Source: Nocardioides sp. W7
GTDB lineage: Bacteria > Actinomycetota > Actinomycetes > Propionibacteriales > Nocardioidaceae
DNA: 64,000 nucleotides
Assembly (NCBI RefSeq): GCF_022919075.1
Contig: NZ_CP095078.1
Coordinates: 3,596,001-3,660,000, forward strand
Direction of reading: 5' to 3'
Under the pieces are notes generated by a model. It had not been told where the DNA came from and searched no databases. It saw nothing but the letters and a program-made list of their open reading frames with translations. Position numbers and translations under genes: made by a program. Every line of letters starts with the position of its first letter. Within the stretch, counting starts at the first letter, position 1. Of the stretch, positions 31,822 to 40,747 are shown one piece after another.

Positions 31822-32781
31822 ATGCAGCACAGGTCGCTGGGCGCCACAGGCCTCAAGGTGTCACGCCTCGGGCTCGGCACGATGACGTGGGGACGAGACA
31901 CCGACGAGCACGAGGCCCGCGACCAGCTGGTCGCGTTCGCCGAGGCGGGCGGGACGCTCCTGGACACCGCGGCCGGGTACGGCAACGGGGCGTCCGAGGA
32001 GCTGATCGGCACCCTGATCGGCGACGTGGTCGCCCGCGACGAGGTGGTCCTCGCGACCAAGGCCGGCATCAGCGGCACCCGCGGCGGCGGTCGGGCGTAC
32101 GACGTCTCCCGCGGTCACCTGCTCACGACCCTCGACGCCTCCCTGCGCCGGCTCGGCGTCGACCACGTCGACCTCTGGCAGGTGCACATCTGGGCCGACG
32201 ACGTACCCCTCGAGGAGACGCTGACGGCGCTCGACCTCGCGGTGACGTCCGGCAGGGCGTCGTACGTCGGGATCTCCAACTACTCCGGCTGGCAGACCGC
32301 GCAGGCCGCGACCTGGCAGCGCGCGGTCCCGGGCCGGACGGTGCTCGCGTCGACCCAGGTGGAGTACTCGCTGCTCAGCCGGCAGGTCGAGCACGAGGTG
32401 CTGCCCGCCTGTGCCGCACTGGGCCTGGGCGTGCTGCCGTGGTCGCCGCTGGGTCGGGGCGTGCTGACCGGTAAGTACCGCACCGGCACGCCGTCGGACT
32501 CGCGTGCGGCATCGCGGCACTTCGCGTCGTTCGTGAACAGCTACCTCACCGAGCGCTCCGCCGGCATCGTCGAGGCGGTCGCCCGGGCGGCCGAGGGGCT
32601 GGGCTGGACGCCGCTGGAGGTCGCCCTCGTGTGGGTCCGCGACCGGCCGGGCGTGACCGCCCCGATCGTGGGCGCGCGCACCGCCGCCCAGCTGCAGGGC
32701 GCCCTCACCGTCGAGGAGCTGACCCTGCCGTCCGAGATCGTCGAGGCGCTCGACGACGTGAGCGGGTCGGATCTCCAGTAG
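31822..32781 (+). CDS. Aldo/keto reductase
   Basis: A 319-residue NADPH-dependent reductase with the AKR tetrad: Asp and Tyr in LLDTAAGYGNGASEELIG, Lys in VVLATKAGISG, and His in DLWQVHIWADD. The coenzyme-binding end is present as TAPIVGARTAAQLQGAL. Mobility of the substrate pocket prevents naming a substrate. The next gene starts 9 nt later, so it is likely co-transcribed with the DUF5703 gene; this pair is conserved in actinobacteria as far as I recall. Confidence 0.92.
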   Translation: MQHRSLGATGLKVSRLGLGTMTWGRDTDEHEARDQLVAFAEAGGTLLDTAAGYGNGASEELIGTLIGDVVARDEVVLATKAGISGTRGGGRAYDVSRGHLLTTLDASLRRLGVDHVDLWQVHIWADDVPLEETLTALDLAVTSGRASYVGISNYSGWQTAQAATWQRAVPGRTVLASTQVEYSLLSRQVEHEVLPACAALGLGVLPWSPLGRGVLTGKYRTGTPSDSRAASRHFASFVNSYLTERSAGIVEAVARAAEGLGWTPLEVALVWVRDRPGVTAPIVGARTAAQLQGALTVEELTLPSEIVEALDDVSGSDLQ

Positions 32782-32790
32782 GGGGTTGGG

Positions 32791-33009
32791 ATGACACGGG
32801 CGCATCGCCGCGCACCTGGACGGGGCGTGGAGTGGGAGTTCGACCGGGTGACCTTCTCGCGGGAGTTCCCCCGCGGTGTCGTCACCAAGCTGCTCGTCGA
32901 GCGTGCGGAGCAGGGTGGCTGGGAGCTGGACCGGGTCCGGATCGGGCCCGACGGCACCCGGCGGGTCGTGCTGCGGCGCAAGATCATCCGCGCGGTTCGG
33001 ACCGCCTGA
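32791..33009 (+). CDS. DUF5703 family protein
   Basis: A small basic protein of 72 residues with VEWEFDRVTFSREFPRGVV and EQGGWELDRVRIGPDGTRRV, which I recognise as the DUF5703 pattern. It is probably a single alpha/beta domain without membrane segments. It follows the aldo/keto reductase gene closely and is followed 6 nt after its stop by dispersed-element copy H. Function unknown. Confidence 0.8.
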   Translation: MTRAHRRAPGRGVEWEFDRVTFSREFPRGVVTKLLVERAEQGGWELDRVRIGPDGTRRVVLRRKIIRAVRTA

Positions 33010-33015
33010 CCGCGT

Positions 33016-33077
33016 TGCCGTTTGGTCACCAACCGCAACTCCGGCCCGAAAATGGTGCGGTTGGTGACCAAACGGCA
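33016..33077. repeat. Paired-arm dispersed element, copy H
   Basis: Perfect 18-bp arms at 33016-33033 and 33060-33077 with a 26-nt spacer between the convergent DUF5703 and M20 peptidase genes. It is the last copy in the window. Confidence 0.92.
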
Positions 33078-33102
33078 GTAAAGGCCGACCGCCCGACCAG
33101 CG

Positions 33103-34443
33103 TCACACGTCGTCCAGGAACCGATCGAACACCCGCGCCCCGAACTCCAGCGCGTCGACCGGCACCCGCTCGTCGACGCCGTGGAAGAGCGCGGTGAAGT
33201 CGAGGTCGGCGGGCAGCCGCAGCGGGGCGAAGCCGTAGGAGCGCATGCCGAGCCGGCGGAAGTGCTTGGCGTCCGTGCCGCCGCTCATCAGGAACGGCGC
33301 GATGATCGCGTCGGGGTCCTCGGCGAGGATCGAGCGGTGCATGGCGCCGACCAGCTCACCGTCGTACGGCGTCTCCCAGGGCTGCTGGTGCGACAGGTGC
33401 TCGATCTCGATGCCCTCCCCGACCAGCTCGGCCAGGGTGGCGAAGAACTCGTCCTCGAAGCCGGGCAGGAAGCGGCCGTCGACGTGGGCGGTGGCCTCGG
33501 TCGGGATGACGTTCACCTTGTAGCCGGCGCTGAGCATGGTCGGGTTGGCGGTGTTGCTGATGACGGCGCCGAGCATCCGGGCCGCTCCGCCGAACTCCTC
33601 GATGAGTGCGGGCGCGTTCTCGGGGGTCGCCTCGGTCCCGGCGAGCTCGGCGACGGACGCGAGCAGCACCTCCATGGTCGGCGTGAGCCGGACCGGCCAC
33701 TGGTAGGCGCCGATCCGGGCGACGGCGGCGGTCAGCCGCGACACGGCGTTGTCAGTGTTGATCATCGACCCGTGGCCGGCGCGGCCGCGGGCGGTCAGCC
33801 GCATCCAGGCCATGCCCTTCTCGGCGGCCTCGACGAGGTACAACCGCCGGCCCCGGACGGTCGTGCTGAACCCGCCCACCTCGCCGACGGCCTCGGTGAC
33901 GCCCTCGAGCTCCTCGGGGTGCTCGTCGACGATGACCTGGGCGCCCTTGTGGCCGCCCGCCTCCTCGTCGGCGGTGAAGCAGAGCACGACGGGCCGCTCG
34001 GGCACCCGGCCGGCGCGCTGCCGGGCCCGGACGACCGAGAGCAGCATCGCGTCGAAGTCCTTCATGTCGACCGCCCCGCGGCCCCAGACGTAGCCGTCCT
34101 GGATCTCGCCGCTGAACGGGTCGACCTGCCAGTCCTCGGCCGCGGCCGGTACGACGTCCAGGTGGCCGTGCAGCAGCAGGCCATCGCCCTCGGTGCCGCC
34201 CCAGCGGGCGACGACGGAGGTACGTCCCGGCTCCGACTCGTAGAGACGCGACTCGATGCCGACCTCGTCGAGCAGCGCGGCGACGTACTCGGCGGCCTTC
34301 CGCTCCCCCGGTCCGTCGGCGTCGCCGTAGTTGGACGTGTCCATCCGGATCAGCTCACGACAGAGCTCGACCACCTCGCCGGCGGGGTCGGAAGCGACGT
34401 CGGAACCGGCCACGGGAACGTCGTTCTCGGGGGTGTTCGGCAT
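33103..34443 (-). CDS. M20-family metallopeptidase
   Basis: A 446-residue cytosolic dizinc peptidase/deacylase of the ArgE/DapE/PM20 group. Metal-site motifs are LLLHGHLDVVPA, YVWGRGAVDMKDFDAM, LCFTADEEAGG and the late MSGGTDAKHFRRLG, with the lid dimerisation domain around residues 200-320. The N-terminal 20 residues are acidic and not conserved. The exact substrate, dipeptide or N-acyl amino acid, cannot be read from sequence. It is transcribed away from tRNA-Leu. Confidence 0.92.
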   Translation of the reverse strand: MPNTPENDVPVAGSDVASDPAGEVVELCRELIRMDTSNYGDADGPGERKAAEYVAALLDEVGIESRLYESEPGRTSVVARWGGTEGDGLLLHGHLDVVPAAAEDWQVDPFSGEIQDGYVWGRGAVDMKDFDAMLLSVVRARQRAGRVPERPVVLCFTADEEAGGHKGAQVIVDEHPEELEGVTEAVGEVGGFSTTVRGRRLYLVEAAEKGMAWMRLTARGRAGHGSMINTDNAVSRLTAAVARIGAYQWPVRLTPTMEVLLASVAELAGTEATPENAPALIEEFGGAARMLGAVISNTANPTMLSAGYKVNVIPTEATAHVDGRFLPGFEDEFFATLAELVGEGIEIEHLSHQQPWETPYDGELVGAMHRSILAEDPDAIIAPFLMSGGTDAKHFRRLGMRSYGFAPLRLPADLDFTALFHGVDERVPVDALEFGARVFDRFLDDV

Positions 34444-34521
34444 GCCTCCAGCATGACACCTCGCGGGTGGGGTCCCGATGCAACGTTTCGGCGACCCCTT
34501 TGGTAACTTTCTTCCGCACTC

Positions 34522-34607
34522 GTCCGGGTGGCGGAATTGGCAGACGCGCTAGCTTGAGGTGCTAGTGCCCTTTATCGGGCGTGGGGGTTCAAGTCCCCCC
34601 TCGGACA
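34522..34607 (+). tRNA. tRNA-Leu (anticodon GAG)
   Basis: An 86-nt tRNA with a 7-bp acceptor stem (GTCCGGG pairing with CTCGGAC), an anticodon stem CTAGC/GCTAG closing a 7-nt loop TTGAGGT, giving anticodon GAG, a long variable arm typical of tRNA-Leu, and a T-arm GGGGGTTCAAGTCCCCC. The 3' CCA is not encoded. Confidence 0.95.
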
Positions 34608-34611
34608 CTGG

Positions 34612-34638
34612 AAAGGCCCCGGCTCCACGGGGCCTTTT
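34612..34638 (+). terminator. Terminator of tRNA-Leu
   Basis: AAAGGCCCC pairs with GGGGCCTTT around an 8-nt loop and runs into TTTTCTT, a classical intrinsic terminator just after the tRNA. Confidence 0.9.
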
Positions 34639-34740
34639 CTTCATTTGTGCCGGCTCGGGCCGGAGCCGGCGACATCGGGCCCGGACCACCAGGGCCATCG
34701 GGGCGCACCTGTCGGTGCTGGCGAGGGTGGGCGTGCGACA

Positions 34741-36585
34741 GTGTGGCCCGTGCTCGGGAGAAGGCGTGTCATCAGGGTGCTCCCCCTTGCGGTGGCCCTC
34801 CTCGCAGTGGGCCCGATCGACCTGCCGGCCTCCGCCGACGAGTCGGTGATCGGTCAGGGTGGCGGAGCCGTCGTCATCGTGCTCGATGGATCGGGCTCGA
34901 TGAAGGAACCCTCAGGCGACGGTCGCACCCGCATGGAGGCGGCGCAGGCGGGCCTGGGTCAGGTCGTCGAGGCGCTGCCGAGCGATGCGAAGGTGGGGCT
35001 GCGGGTCTACGGCTCCACGATCTCCGACGGTCCCGGCTCGTGCGAGGACAGCACGCTGCTGGTCCCGGCCGAGCAGGTCGACAAGGGTGTGCTGACAGCC
35101 GGGATCGAGAAGCTCCGGCCGTTGGGGAACACGCCCATCGCATATGCCTTGGAGCAGGCCTTCGACGACCTCCCGGCCGACGGACCTCGCAGCATCGTGC
35201 TGGTGTCGGACGGTGAGGAGAACTGCGGCGGCGACCCGTGCGAGGTCGCGCGGGACCTGCGCAGGCTCGGCACCGACTTCTATGTCGACGTCGTCGGCCT
35301 GCAGGTCGACAAAGCGTCGCGCGACCAGCTGACCTGCGTCGCAGCTGCCGGTGGCGGCACCTACTACGACGTGCAGGACATCGCTCGGCTCGATTCGACC
35401 CTGCAGCGGGCGTCGGTGCGAGCAGCGCGGGGCTACGTCGAGACCGGGCTGCCCGTCGAGGGAGGCGCCGATGCCTCGAGCGCCGCCGAGATCGTGGACG
35501 GTCAGTGGCTCGACACCATCGGAGACTCGGGCATCGAGTACTACTCGATCCCCGATCCTGCCGAGGGCACCCTCCACCTGAGCGTGTCGACTCGCACGAC
35601 GTCGGACGATCTCACCGCGTCGGAGCAGCTGAGCATCTCGGTGACCGCTGCGGGCGGCGAGACGTGTGGCGAGACCAGTGCCTCGGTCGTCGGGGTCGAC
35701 AACACGATGGCGCCGTACGCCGCCTACCTCGCGGTCACCCCGCAGGTGAAGGCCGAGTGTGGCGACGGTCCGTATGTGGTGGCGGTCCAACCCCCCGAGG
35801 TCGACGGCGTCAAGCCCCTGGAGCTTCTCGTGCGGACCGAGCCCGAGGTCCTGAACGAGACCGATCTGCCCGGGGCCGCCTCGGGCGACGACTACTCCGC
35901 GGTCACGGTGCCAGCCGCCGGCCAGGCGGTTCCGGTGCTCGGTTCGGTGAGCTTCACCGGTGCCCCCGCGCTGGCGCCCGGACTCTATTCCGACTCGATC
36001 GTCGCCGGTGAGACGTTGCTGTACCGGGTCACGGGGGTCGGCTGGGGTCAGCAGGCGGTGTGCGACTTCACGCTGGGCGCTGCGGGGGCAGGGCTCTCCA
36101 GCGGCAACGTGCGGGCCATCCAAGCGCGTGTCTACGGTCCGTTCCGCACCGAGGTCACCGAGATCCTCGGCGCCAACGACGACGGGGTCTATTCCGGCGA
36201 CGATCTCACGCTCCACGTGGCGAGTCCGGCGCTGGCCTACGCCAACCGTGACGCCAGCGACGAGGTCCTGCAGGGCACCGCGACCGCGGGTGACCTCTAC
36301 TGCGGCATCAGCGTGCGGGCGACGTCCGAGCGGAACGACGCCGAGATCGGCGACGTTCCGGTCCAGCTCAGCGTCGGGGTGTCCGGTGAGGTCACCGGCG
36401 AGCCGGAGTACGCCGCACCGCCACCCGAGACGGCCACCGAGGACGCAGCCGTGCACGAGCCCGACAGCGACGACGACGGTGGCCCGTCGACCGGCACGCT
36501 TCTCGGGGTCGGCACCGGCGTCGTCGTCCTGCTCGGGCTGGGCGTCGCGCTCGTGCGCCGACTCCGCCGCCACCGCGCGAGCTGA
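34741..36585 (+). CDS. Secreted, membrane-anchored VWA-domain protein (intact copy)
   Basis: A 614-residue protein. The GTG at 34741 gives a signal peptide ending DLPASADE. The VWA domain spans about residues 43-205 with the complete MIDAS set: VLDGSGSM (Asp49, Ser51, Ser53), the threonine in GNTPIAYAL, and the aspartate in LVSDGEENCG. A beta-rich region of about 350 residues follows, then an acidic linker and a C-terminal membrane helix with a basic RRLRRHRAS stop. It should display a metal-dependent adhesion domain on the cell surface. From codon 81 onward the sequence is repeated identically in the downstream chimera. Confidence 0.85.
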   Translation: MWPVLGRRRVIRVLPLAVALLAVGPIDLPASADESVIGQGGGAVVIVLDGSGSMKEPSGDGRTRMEAAQAGLGQVVEALPSDAKVGLRVYGSTISDGPGSCEDSTLLVPAEQVDKGVLTAGIEKLRPLGNTPIAYALEQAFDDLPADGPRSIVLVSDGEENCGGDPCEVARDLRRLGTDFYVDVVGLQVDKASRDQLTCVAAAGGGTYYDVQDIARLDSTLQRASVRAARGYVETGLPVEGGADASSAAEIVDGQWLDTIGDSGIEYYSIPDPAEGTLHLSVSTRTTSDDLTASEQLSISVTAAGGETCGETSASVVGVDNTMAPYAAYLAVTPQVKAECGDGPYVVAVQPPEVDGVKPLELLVRTEPEVLNETDLPGAASGDDYSAVTVPAAGQAVPVLGSVSFTGAPALAPGLYSDSIVAGETLLYRVTGVGWGQQAVCDFTLGAAGAGLSSGNVRAIQARVYGPFRTEVTEILGANDDGVYSGDDLTLHVASPALAYANRDASDEVLQGTATAGDLYCGISVRATSERNDAEIGDVPVQLSVGVSGEVTGEPEYAAPPPETATEDAAVHEPDSDDDGGPSTGTLLGVGTGVVVLLGLGVALVRRLRRHRAS

Positions 36586-36600
36586 TCCGAGGGCTCCCGA

Positions 36601-36620
36601 CTGGGACCGACCAGTCCCAG
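36601..36620. terminator. Small hairpin between VWA gene and the convergent PLD-like gene
   Basis: CTGGGAC pairs with GTCCCAG around a 6-nt loop in the 67-nt gap of two convergent genes. It is short and has no U-tract. The same hairpin recurs at 40696-40715. Confidence 0.45.
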
Positions 36621-36652
36621 CGATCGCTCCTCGCCGGATCGGCGGCGGTGGC

Positions 36653-37996
36653 TCAGCTGTAGGCGCAGGGCCGGCGGGTGGGCTCGACGCCCACCTGGTG
36701 GGTGGCGTCGGGGTCGCTCCACATGCTGTCGAAGCGCGCGGAGTAGCGCCGGTAGTCGGGCCGGCCGTTGAGCCGCAGGGTGACCTCGTCGTTGCCGAGC
36801 GAGACACGCGACCAGTTCTCCGAGCCGGTCCACGTCGCCCGCACGCCGACGCCGTCGTAGGCGCCGTTGACCGTGAAGAACTTGTAGTGGGAGTAACAGC
36901 GAGGACCGTAGACGATCTCGTCGTCGCTCCCGGTGGAGATCCGGTCGCCGAAGTCCCAGTCGGCCGCCTTCACGGGAATCCAGGCCTTCTGCAGCATCCG
37001 GGCGGCGGAGGCGCCGAGGACGCTGCCGATGACCTTGACGCGGCAGCCCTGGCGCTGGAGGTCGGCCACCTTGCGCGCGATGTTGTCGCCGCGCTCGCCG
37101 TACCAGGCGTAGACGATGATCCGGACGACGGTGTGACCGCCGGCCCCGAATCCCTGCGGCGCCCGGCAGCCGATCTTGGAGAGCCGCTGGATGACGGGGT
37201 CCCCGCCGGTCGCGCGGGCCGCCTGCACCTCGGTGCTGCCGCCGGACGCGCGGGCGAGCTCGCGCTGGAAGGCCACCGAGTGGTCCGGCGAGCTGTAGCC
37301 GACGAAACGCGGGGTGGACTTCCTGTCGCGGGCGATCTGGCGGAAGACCCCGACCCAGGTGCGGAAGAGCCGACGGTCGTCGCGGATCGTGTACCCGTCG
37401 TTCCACTGGGCGAAGGCCGCGCCGTAGGTCAGGTTGGCCGAGGACGAGATGATCACGTCCTTGGACGCGCCGCTGCGGCTGAACGAGTAGATCTTGGTGT
37501 GCAGGTTGCCGCCGGGTCCGTTGCGGCACGAGCCCCGGCAGAAGACCAGGAAGCTCGGCCGGTCGCGACGCTTGCCGAGGACCTTCTGCAGCCGGCGCTG
37601 GGTGTTGCTGATGGTGTTGTCGTTGAAGACCATCTGCACGTGGACACCCCGCTTGTGGGCCTTGATCAGCAGGTCGGCGACGTCGTTGCGGTCCATCGAG
37701 TAGCTCGAGATCCGAATGGTGTCGCCGCGTCGGGTGTGCGAGATCGCGTCCCGGATGCGCGCCACGATCGCGACCCGCTGCTTCGGGCTGCCCGTGGGGT
37801 CGTTGAACACCGGGCCCCGGGCCGGCTTCCATCGGCGGCGGGGCGCCGTCCGGGGCGAGGCCTCGGCCGTCGACGGCGCCACGGTCGGAGCTGACGCCGG
37901 TGCCGCGCTCGCGACGGCCGCCGTGGGTACGACGGCCAGCACCGCCACCCCGAGGGCGAGGGCGAGCATCGTCACGGTCCGGTCTCCCCAACGCAT
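36653..37996 (-). CDS. Secreted phospholipase-D-like protein, copy 1
   Basis: A 447-residue exported protein. The ATG at 37996 is chosen because it begins a signal peptide (MRWGDRTVTMLALALG, cleaved near ASAAPA); the frame extends upstream without such a feature. Two PLD-type half-sites are visible: GGNLHTKIYSFS followed by SANLTYGA, and CYSHYKFFTVNG followed by SENWSR, i.e. two HxK motifs with serine/asparagine patches. It would hydrolyse a phosphodiester, outside the cell. The gene is repeated identically at 40748-42091. It is divergent from the GH3 gene with a 35-nt gap. Confidence 0.82.
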   Translation of the reverse strand: MRWGDRTVTMLALALGVAVLAVVPTAAVASAAPASAPTVAPSTAEASPRTAPRRRWKPARGPVFNDPTGSPKQRVAIVARIRDAISHTRRGDTIRISSYSMDRNDVADLLIKAHKRGVHVQMVFNDNTISNTQRRLQKVLGKRRDRPSFLVFCRGSCRNGPGGNLHTKIYSFSRSGASKDVIISSSANLTYGAAFAQWNDGYTIRDDRRLFRTWVGVFRQIARDRKSTPRFVGYSSPDHSVAFQRELARASGGSTEVQAARATGGDPVIQRLSKIGCRAPQGFGAGGHTVVRIIVYAWYGERGDNIARKVADLQRQGCRVKVIGSVLGASAARMLQKAWIPVKAADWDFGDRISTGSDDEIVYGPRCYSHYKFFTVNGAYDGVGVRATWTGSENWSRVSLGNDEVTLRLNGRPDYRRYSARFDSMWSDPDATHQVGVEPTRRPCAYS

Positions 37997-38009
37997 CACA
38001 GCGGGAGTG

Positions 38010-38021
38010 TAAAGCGCTCTA
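38010..38021. promoter_or_regulatory. LacI-like operator candidate, copy 1
   Basis: TAAAGCGCTCTA is a 12-bp palindrome with one mismatched pair and an AGCGCT centre, in the gap between the divergent PLD-like and GH3 genes, close to the GH3 start. LacI-family regulators of sugar genes often use such a central CG palindrome. No regulator gene is nearby. Confidence 0.35.
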
Positions 38022-38031
38022 GGGTGCGGCC

Positions 38032-40680
38032 ATGACGGAGAGCCCACGAGCCGCCGACCTCTCGCTGCGCGAGCAGGTGCGCCTGCTCTCGGGTCACGAC
38101 GAGTGGCGCACCGAGCGGGCGGGCGGGCTGCGGCCGGCGATGCTCAGCGACGGGCCGCACGGCCTGCGGGTGCAGCCCGAGGGCGGGGACCACCTCAGCT
38201 TCGGCGACAGCATCCCGGCGACCTGCTTCCCGACGGCCGTCACCCTGGCGTGCACCTGGGACGACGACCTGGCCCGCGAGGTCGGAGCCGCGATCGGGCT
38301 CGAGGCACGCGCCCTGGGCGTCGACGTCGTCCTGGGGCCGGGGCTGAACATCAAGCGGCACCCGCTGGGCGGGCGGAACTTCGAGTACTTCTCCGAGGAC
38401 CCGCTCCTCGGCGGCCACCTGGCGGCCGCCGTGGTCGAGGGGATCCAGTCGCAGGGTGTCGGCGCCTGCCTGAAGCACTTCGCGGTGAACAACCAGGAGT
38501 CGCACCGGTTCGTGGTCGACGCCGTCGTCGACGAGCGGACCCTCCGGGAGCTCTACCTGGCCGGGTTCGAGTACGCCGTCCGCGCGAGTTGGCCCTGGAC
38601 CGTGATGGCGTCGTACAACTCGGTGAACGGGGTGCACGCCACCGAGCACCACGACCTGCTCACGACGATCCTGCGGGACGAGTGGGGCTTCGACGGGCTG
38701 GTGATGAGCGACTGGGGCGCGGTGAGCGATCGGGTCCGCGGGATCGCCGCCGGGATGGACCTGGAGATGCCGTCCAGCCGCGGGCTCTTCGACCAAGCGG
38801 TCCGCGAGGCCGTCGAGAACGGCACCCTCCCGGCCGAGGCGGTCACCACGAGCGCCCAGCGCGTCCTCGACCTGCTCGCGCGCTGCCCCCAGGGCGACCG
38901 ACCCGAGGGCGACCGGGCCGAGCTGCTGGTCGACGACCACGACGCCCTCGCCCGCCGGGTCGCCGCCGAGGCCACGGTCGTGCTCCAGAACGACGGACTG
39001 CTCCCCCTCGACCCGGGCCTCACCGTCGCGCTGCTGGGCGACTTCGCCGACCGCCCGCGCTACCAGGGCAGCGGCAGCGATGCGAAGGTGGGGCTGCGGG
39101 TCTACGGCTCCACGATCTCCGACGGTCCCGGCTCGTGCGAGGACAGCACGCTGCTGGTCCCGGCCGAGCAGGTCGACAAGGGTGTGCTGACAGCCGGGAT
39201 CGAGAAGCTCCGGCCGTTGGGGAACACGCCCATCGCATATGCCTTGGAGCAGGCCTTCGACGACCTCCCGGCCGACGGACCTCGCAGCATCGTGCTGGTG
39301 TCGGACGGTGAGGAGAACTGCGGCGGCGACCCGTGCGAGGTCGCGCGGGACCTGCGCAGGCTCGGCACCGACTTCTATGTCGACGTCGTCGGCCTGCAGG
39401 TCGACAAAGCGTCGCGCGACCAGCTGACCTGCGTCGCAGCTGCCGGTGGCGGCACCTACTACGACGTGCAGGACATCGCTCGGCTCGATTCGACCCTGCA
39501 GCGGGCGTCGGTGCGAGCAGCGCGGGGCTACGTCGAGACCGGGCTGCCCGTCGAGGGAGGCGCCGATGCCTCGAGCGCCGCCGAGATCGTGGACGGTCAG
39601 TGGCTCGACACCATCGGAGACTCGGGCATCGAGTACTACTCGATCCCCGATCCTGCCGAGGGCACCCTCCACCTGAGCGTGTCGACTCGCACGACGTCGG
39701 ACGATCTCACCGCGTCGGAGCAGCTGAGCATCTCGGTGACCGCTGCGGGCGGCGAGACGTGTGGCGAGACCAGTGCCTCGGTCGTCGGGGTCGACAACAC
39801 GATGGCGCCGTACGCCGCCTACCTCGCGGTCACCCCGCAGGTGAAGGCCGAGTGTGGCGACGGTCCGTATGTGGTGGCGGTCCAACCCCCCGAGGTCGAC
39901 GGCGTCAAGCCCCTGGAGCTTCTCGTGCGGACCGAGCCCGAGGTCCTGAACGAGACCGATCTGCCCGGGGCCGCCTCGGGCGACGACTACTCCGCGGTCA
40001 CGGTGCCAGCCGCCGGCCAGGCGGTTCCGGTGCTCGGTTCGGTGAGCTTCACCGGTGCCCCCGCGCTGGCGCCCGGACTCTATTCCGACTCGATCGTCGC
40101 CGGTGAGACGTTGCTGTACCGGGTCACGGGGGTCGGCTGGGGTCAGCAGGCGGTGTGCGACTTCACGCTGGGCGCTGCGGGGGCAGGGCTCTCCAGCGGC
40201 AACGTGCGGGCCATCCAAGCGCGTGTCTACGGTCCGTTCCGCACCGAGGTCACCGAGATCCTCGGCGCCAACGACGACGGGGTCTATTCCGGCGACGATC
40301 TCACGCTCCACGTGGCGAGTCCGGCGCTGGCCTACGCCAACCGTGACGCCAGCGACGAGGTCCTGCAGGGCACCGCGACCGCGGGTGACCTCTACTGCGG
40401 CATCAGCGTGCGGGCGACGTCCGAGCGGAACGACGCCGAGATCGGCGACGTTCCGGTCCAGCTCAGCGTCGGGGTGTCCGGTGAGGTCACCGGCGAGCCG
40501 GAGTACGCCGCACCGCCACCCGAGACGGCCACCGAGGACGCAGCCGTGCACGAGCCCGACAGCGACGACGACGGTGGCCCGTCGACCGGCACGCTTCTCG
40601 GGGTCGGCACCGGCGTCGTCGTCCTGCTCGGGCTGGGCGTCGCGCTCGTGCGCCGACTCCGCCGCCACCGCGCGAGCTGA
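38032..40680 (+). CDS. In-frame chimera: GH3 N-terminal domain fused to VWA C-terminal part
   Basis: An 882-codon frame created at the duplication junction. Residues 1-348 are identical to the N-terminal TIM-barrel of the intact GH3 gene (nucleophile Asp227 in VMSDWGA). From residue 349 it continues in frame with residues 81-614 of the VWA protein, including the C-terminal membrane helix. It lacks the GH3 C-terminal domains with the acid/base residue, the VWA signal peptide and the MIDAS DxSxS motif. It keeps the GH3 start and promoter. Function is doubtful; it may be an untidy by-product, or a membrane-tethered truncated protein. Confidence 0.75.
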   Translation: MTESPRAADLSLREQVRLLSGHDEWRTERAGGLRPAMLSDGPHGLRVQPEGGDHLSFGDSIPATCFPTAVTLACTWDDDLAREVGAAIGLEARALGVDVVLGPGLNIKRHPLGGRNFEYFSEDPLLGGHLAAAVVEGIQSQGVGACLKHFAVNNQESHRFVVDAVVDERTLRELYLAGFEYAVRASWPWTVMASYNSVNGVHATEHHDLLTTILRDEWGFDGLVMSDWGAVSDRVRGIAAGMDLEMPSSRGLFDQAVREAVENGTLPAEAVTTSAQRVLDLLARCPQGDRPEGDRAELLVDDHDALARRVAAEATVVLQNDGLLPLDPGLTVALLGDFADRPRYQGSGSDAKVGLRVYGSTISDGPGSCEDSTLLVPAEQVDKGVLTAGIEKLRPLGNTPIAYALEQAFDDLPADGPRSIVLVSDGEENCGGDPCEVARDLRRLGTDFYVDVVGLQVDKASRDQLTCVAAAGGGTYYDVQDIARLDSTLQRASVRAARGYVETGLPVEGGADASSAAEIVDGQWLDTIGDSGIEYYSIPDPAEGTLHLSVSTRTTSDDLTASEQLSISVTAAGGETCGETSASVVGVDNTMAPYAAYLAVTPQVKAECGDGPYVVAVQPPEVDGVKPLELLVRTEPEVLNETDLPGAASGDDYSAVTVPAAGQAVPVLGSVSFTGAPALAPGLYSDSIVAGETLLYRVTGVGWGQQAVCDFTLGAAGAGLSSGNVRAIQARVYGPFRTEVTEILGANDDGVYSGDDLTLHVASPALAYANRDASDEVLQGTATAGDLYCGISVRATSERNDAEIGDVPVQLSVGVSGEVTGEPEYAAPPPETATEDAAVHEPDSDDDGGPSTGTLLGVGTGVVVLLGLGVALVRRLRRHRAS

Positions 40681-40747
40681 TCCGAGGGCTCCCGACTGGG
40701 ACCGACCAGTCCCAGCGATCGCTCCTCGCCGGATCGGCGGCGGTGGC

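Larger units (their letters stand above)
34981..39075. repeat. Tandem duplication, unit 1 (4,095 bp)
   Basis: Bases 34981-39075 recur as 39076-43170 with no difference that I can find; all translated frames agree. The unit runs from codon 81 of the VWA gene, through the phospholipase-D-like gene, to codon 348 of the GH3 gene. Its length is divisible by three. Confidence 0.95.

Noticed and set aside
34822..39110. The paired-arm element near the duplication breakpoints as its cause
   Set aside because: No arm sequence is present near 34981, 39076 or 43171. The junction has only a 3-bp AGC match.
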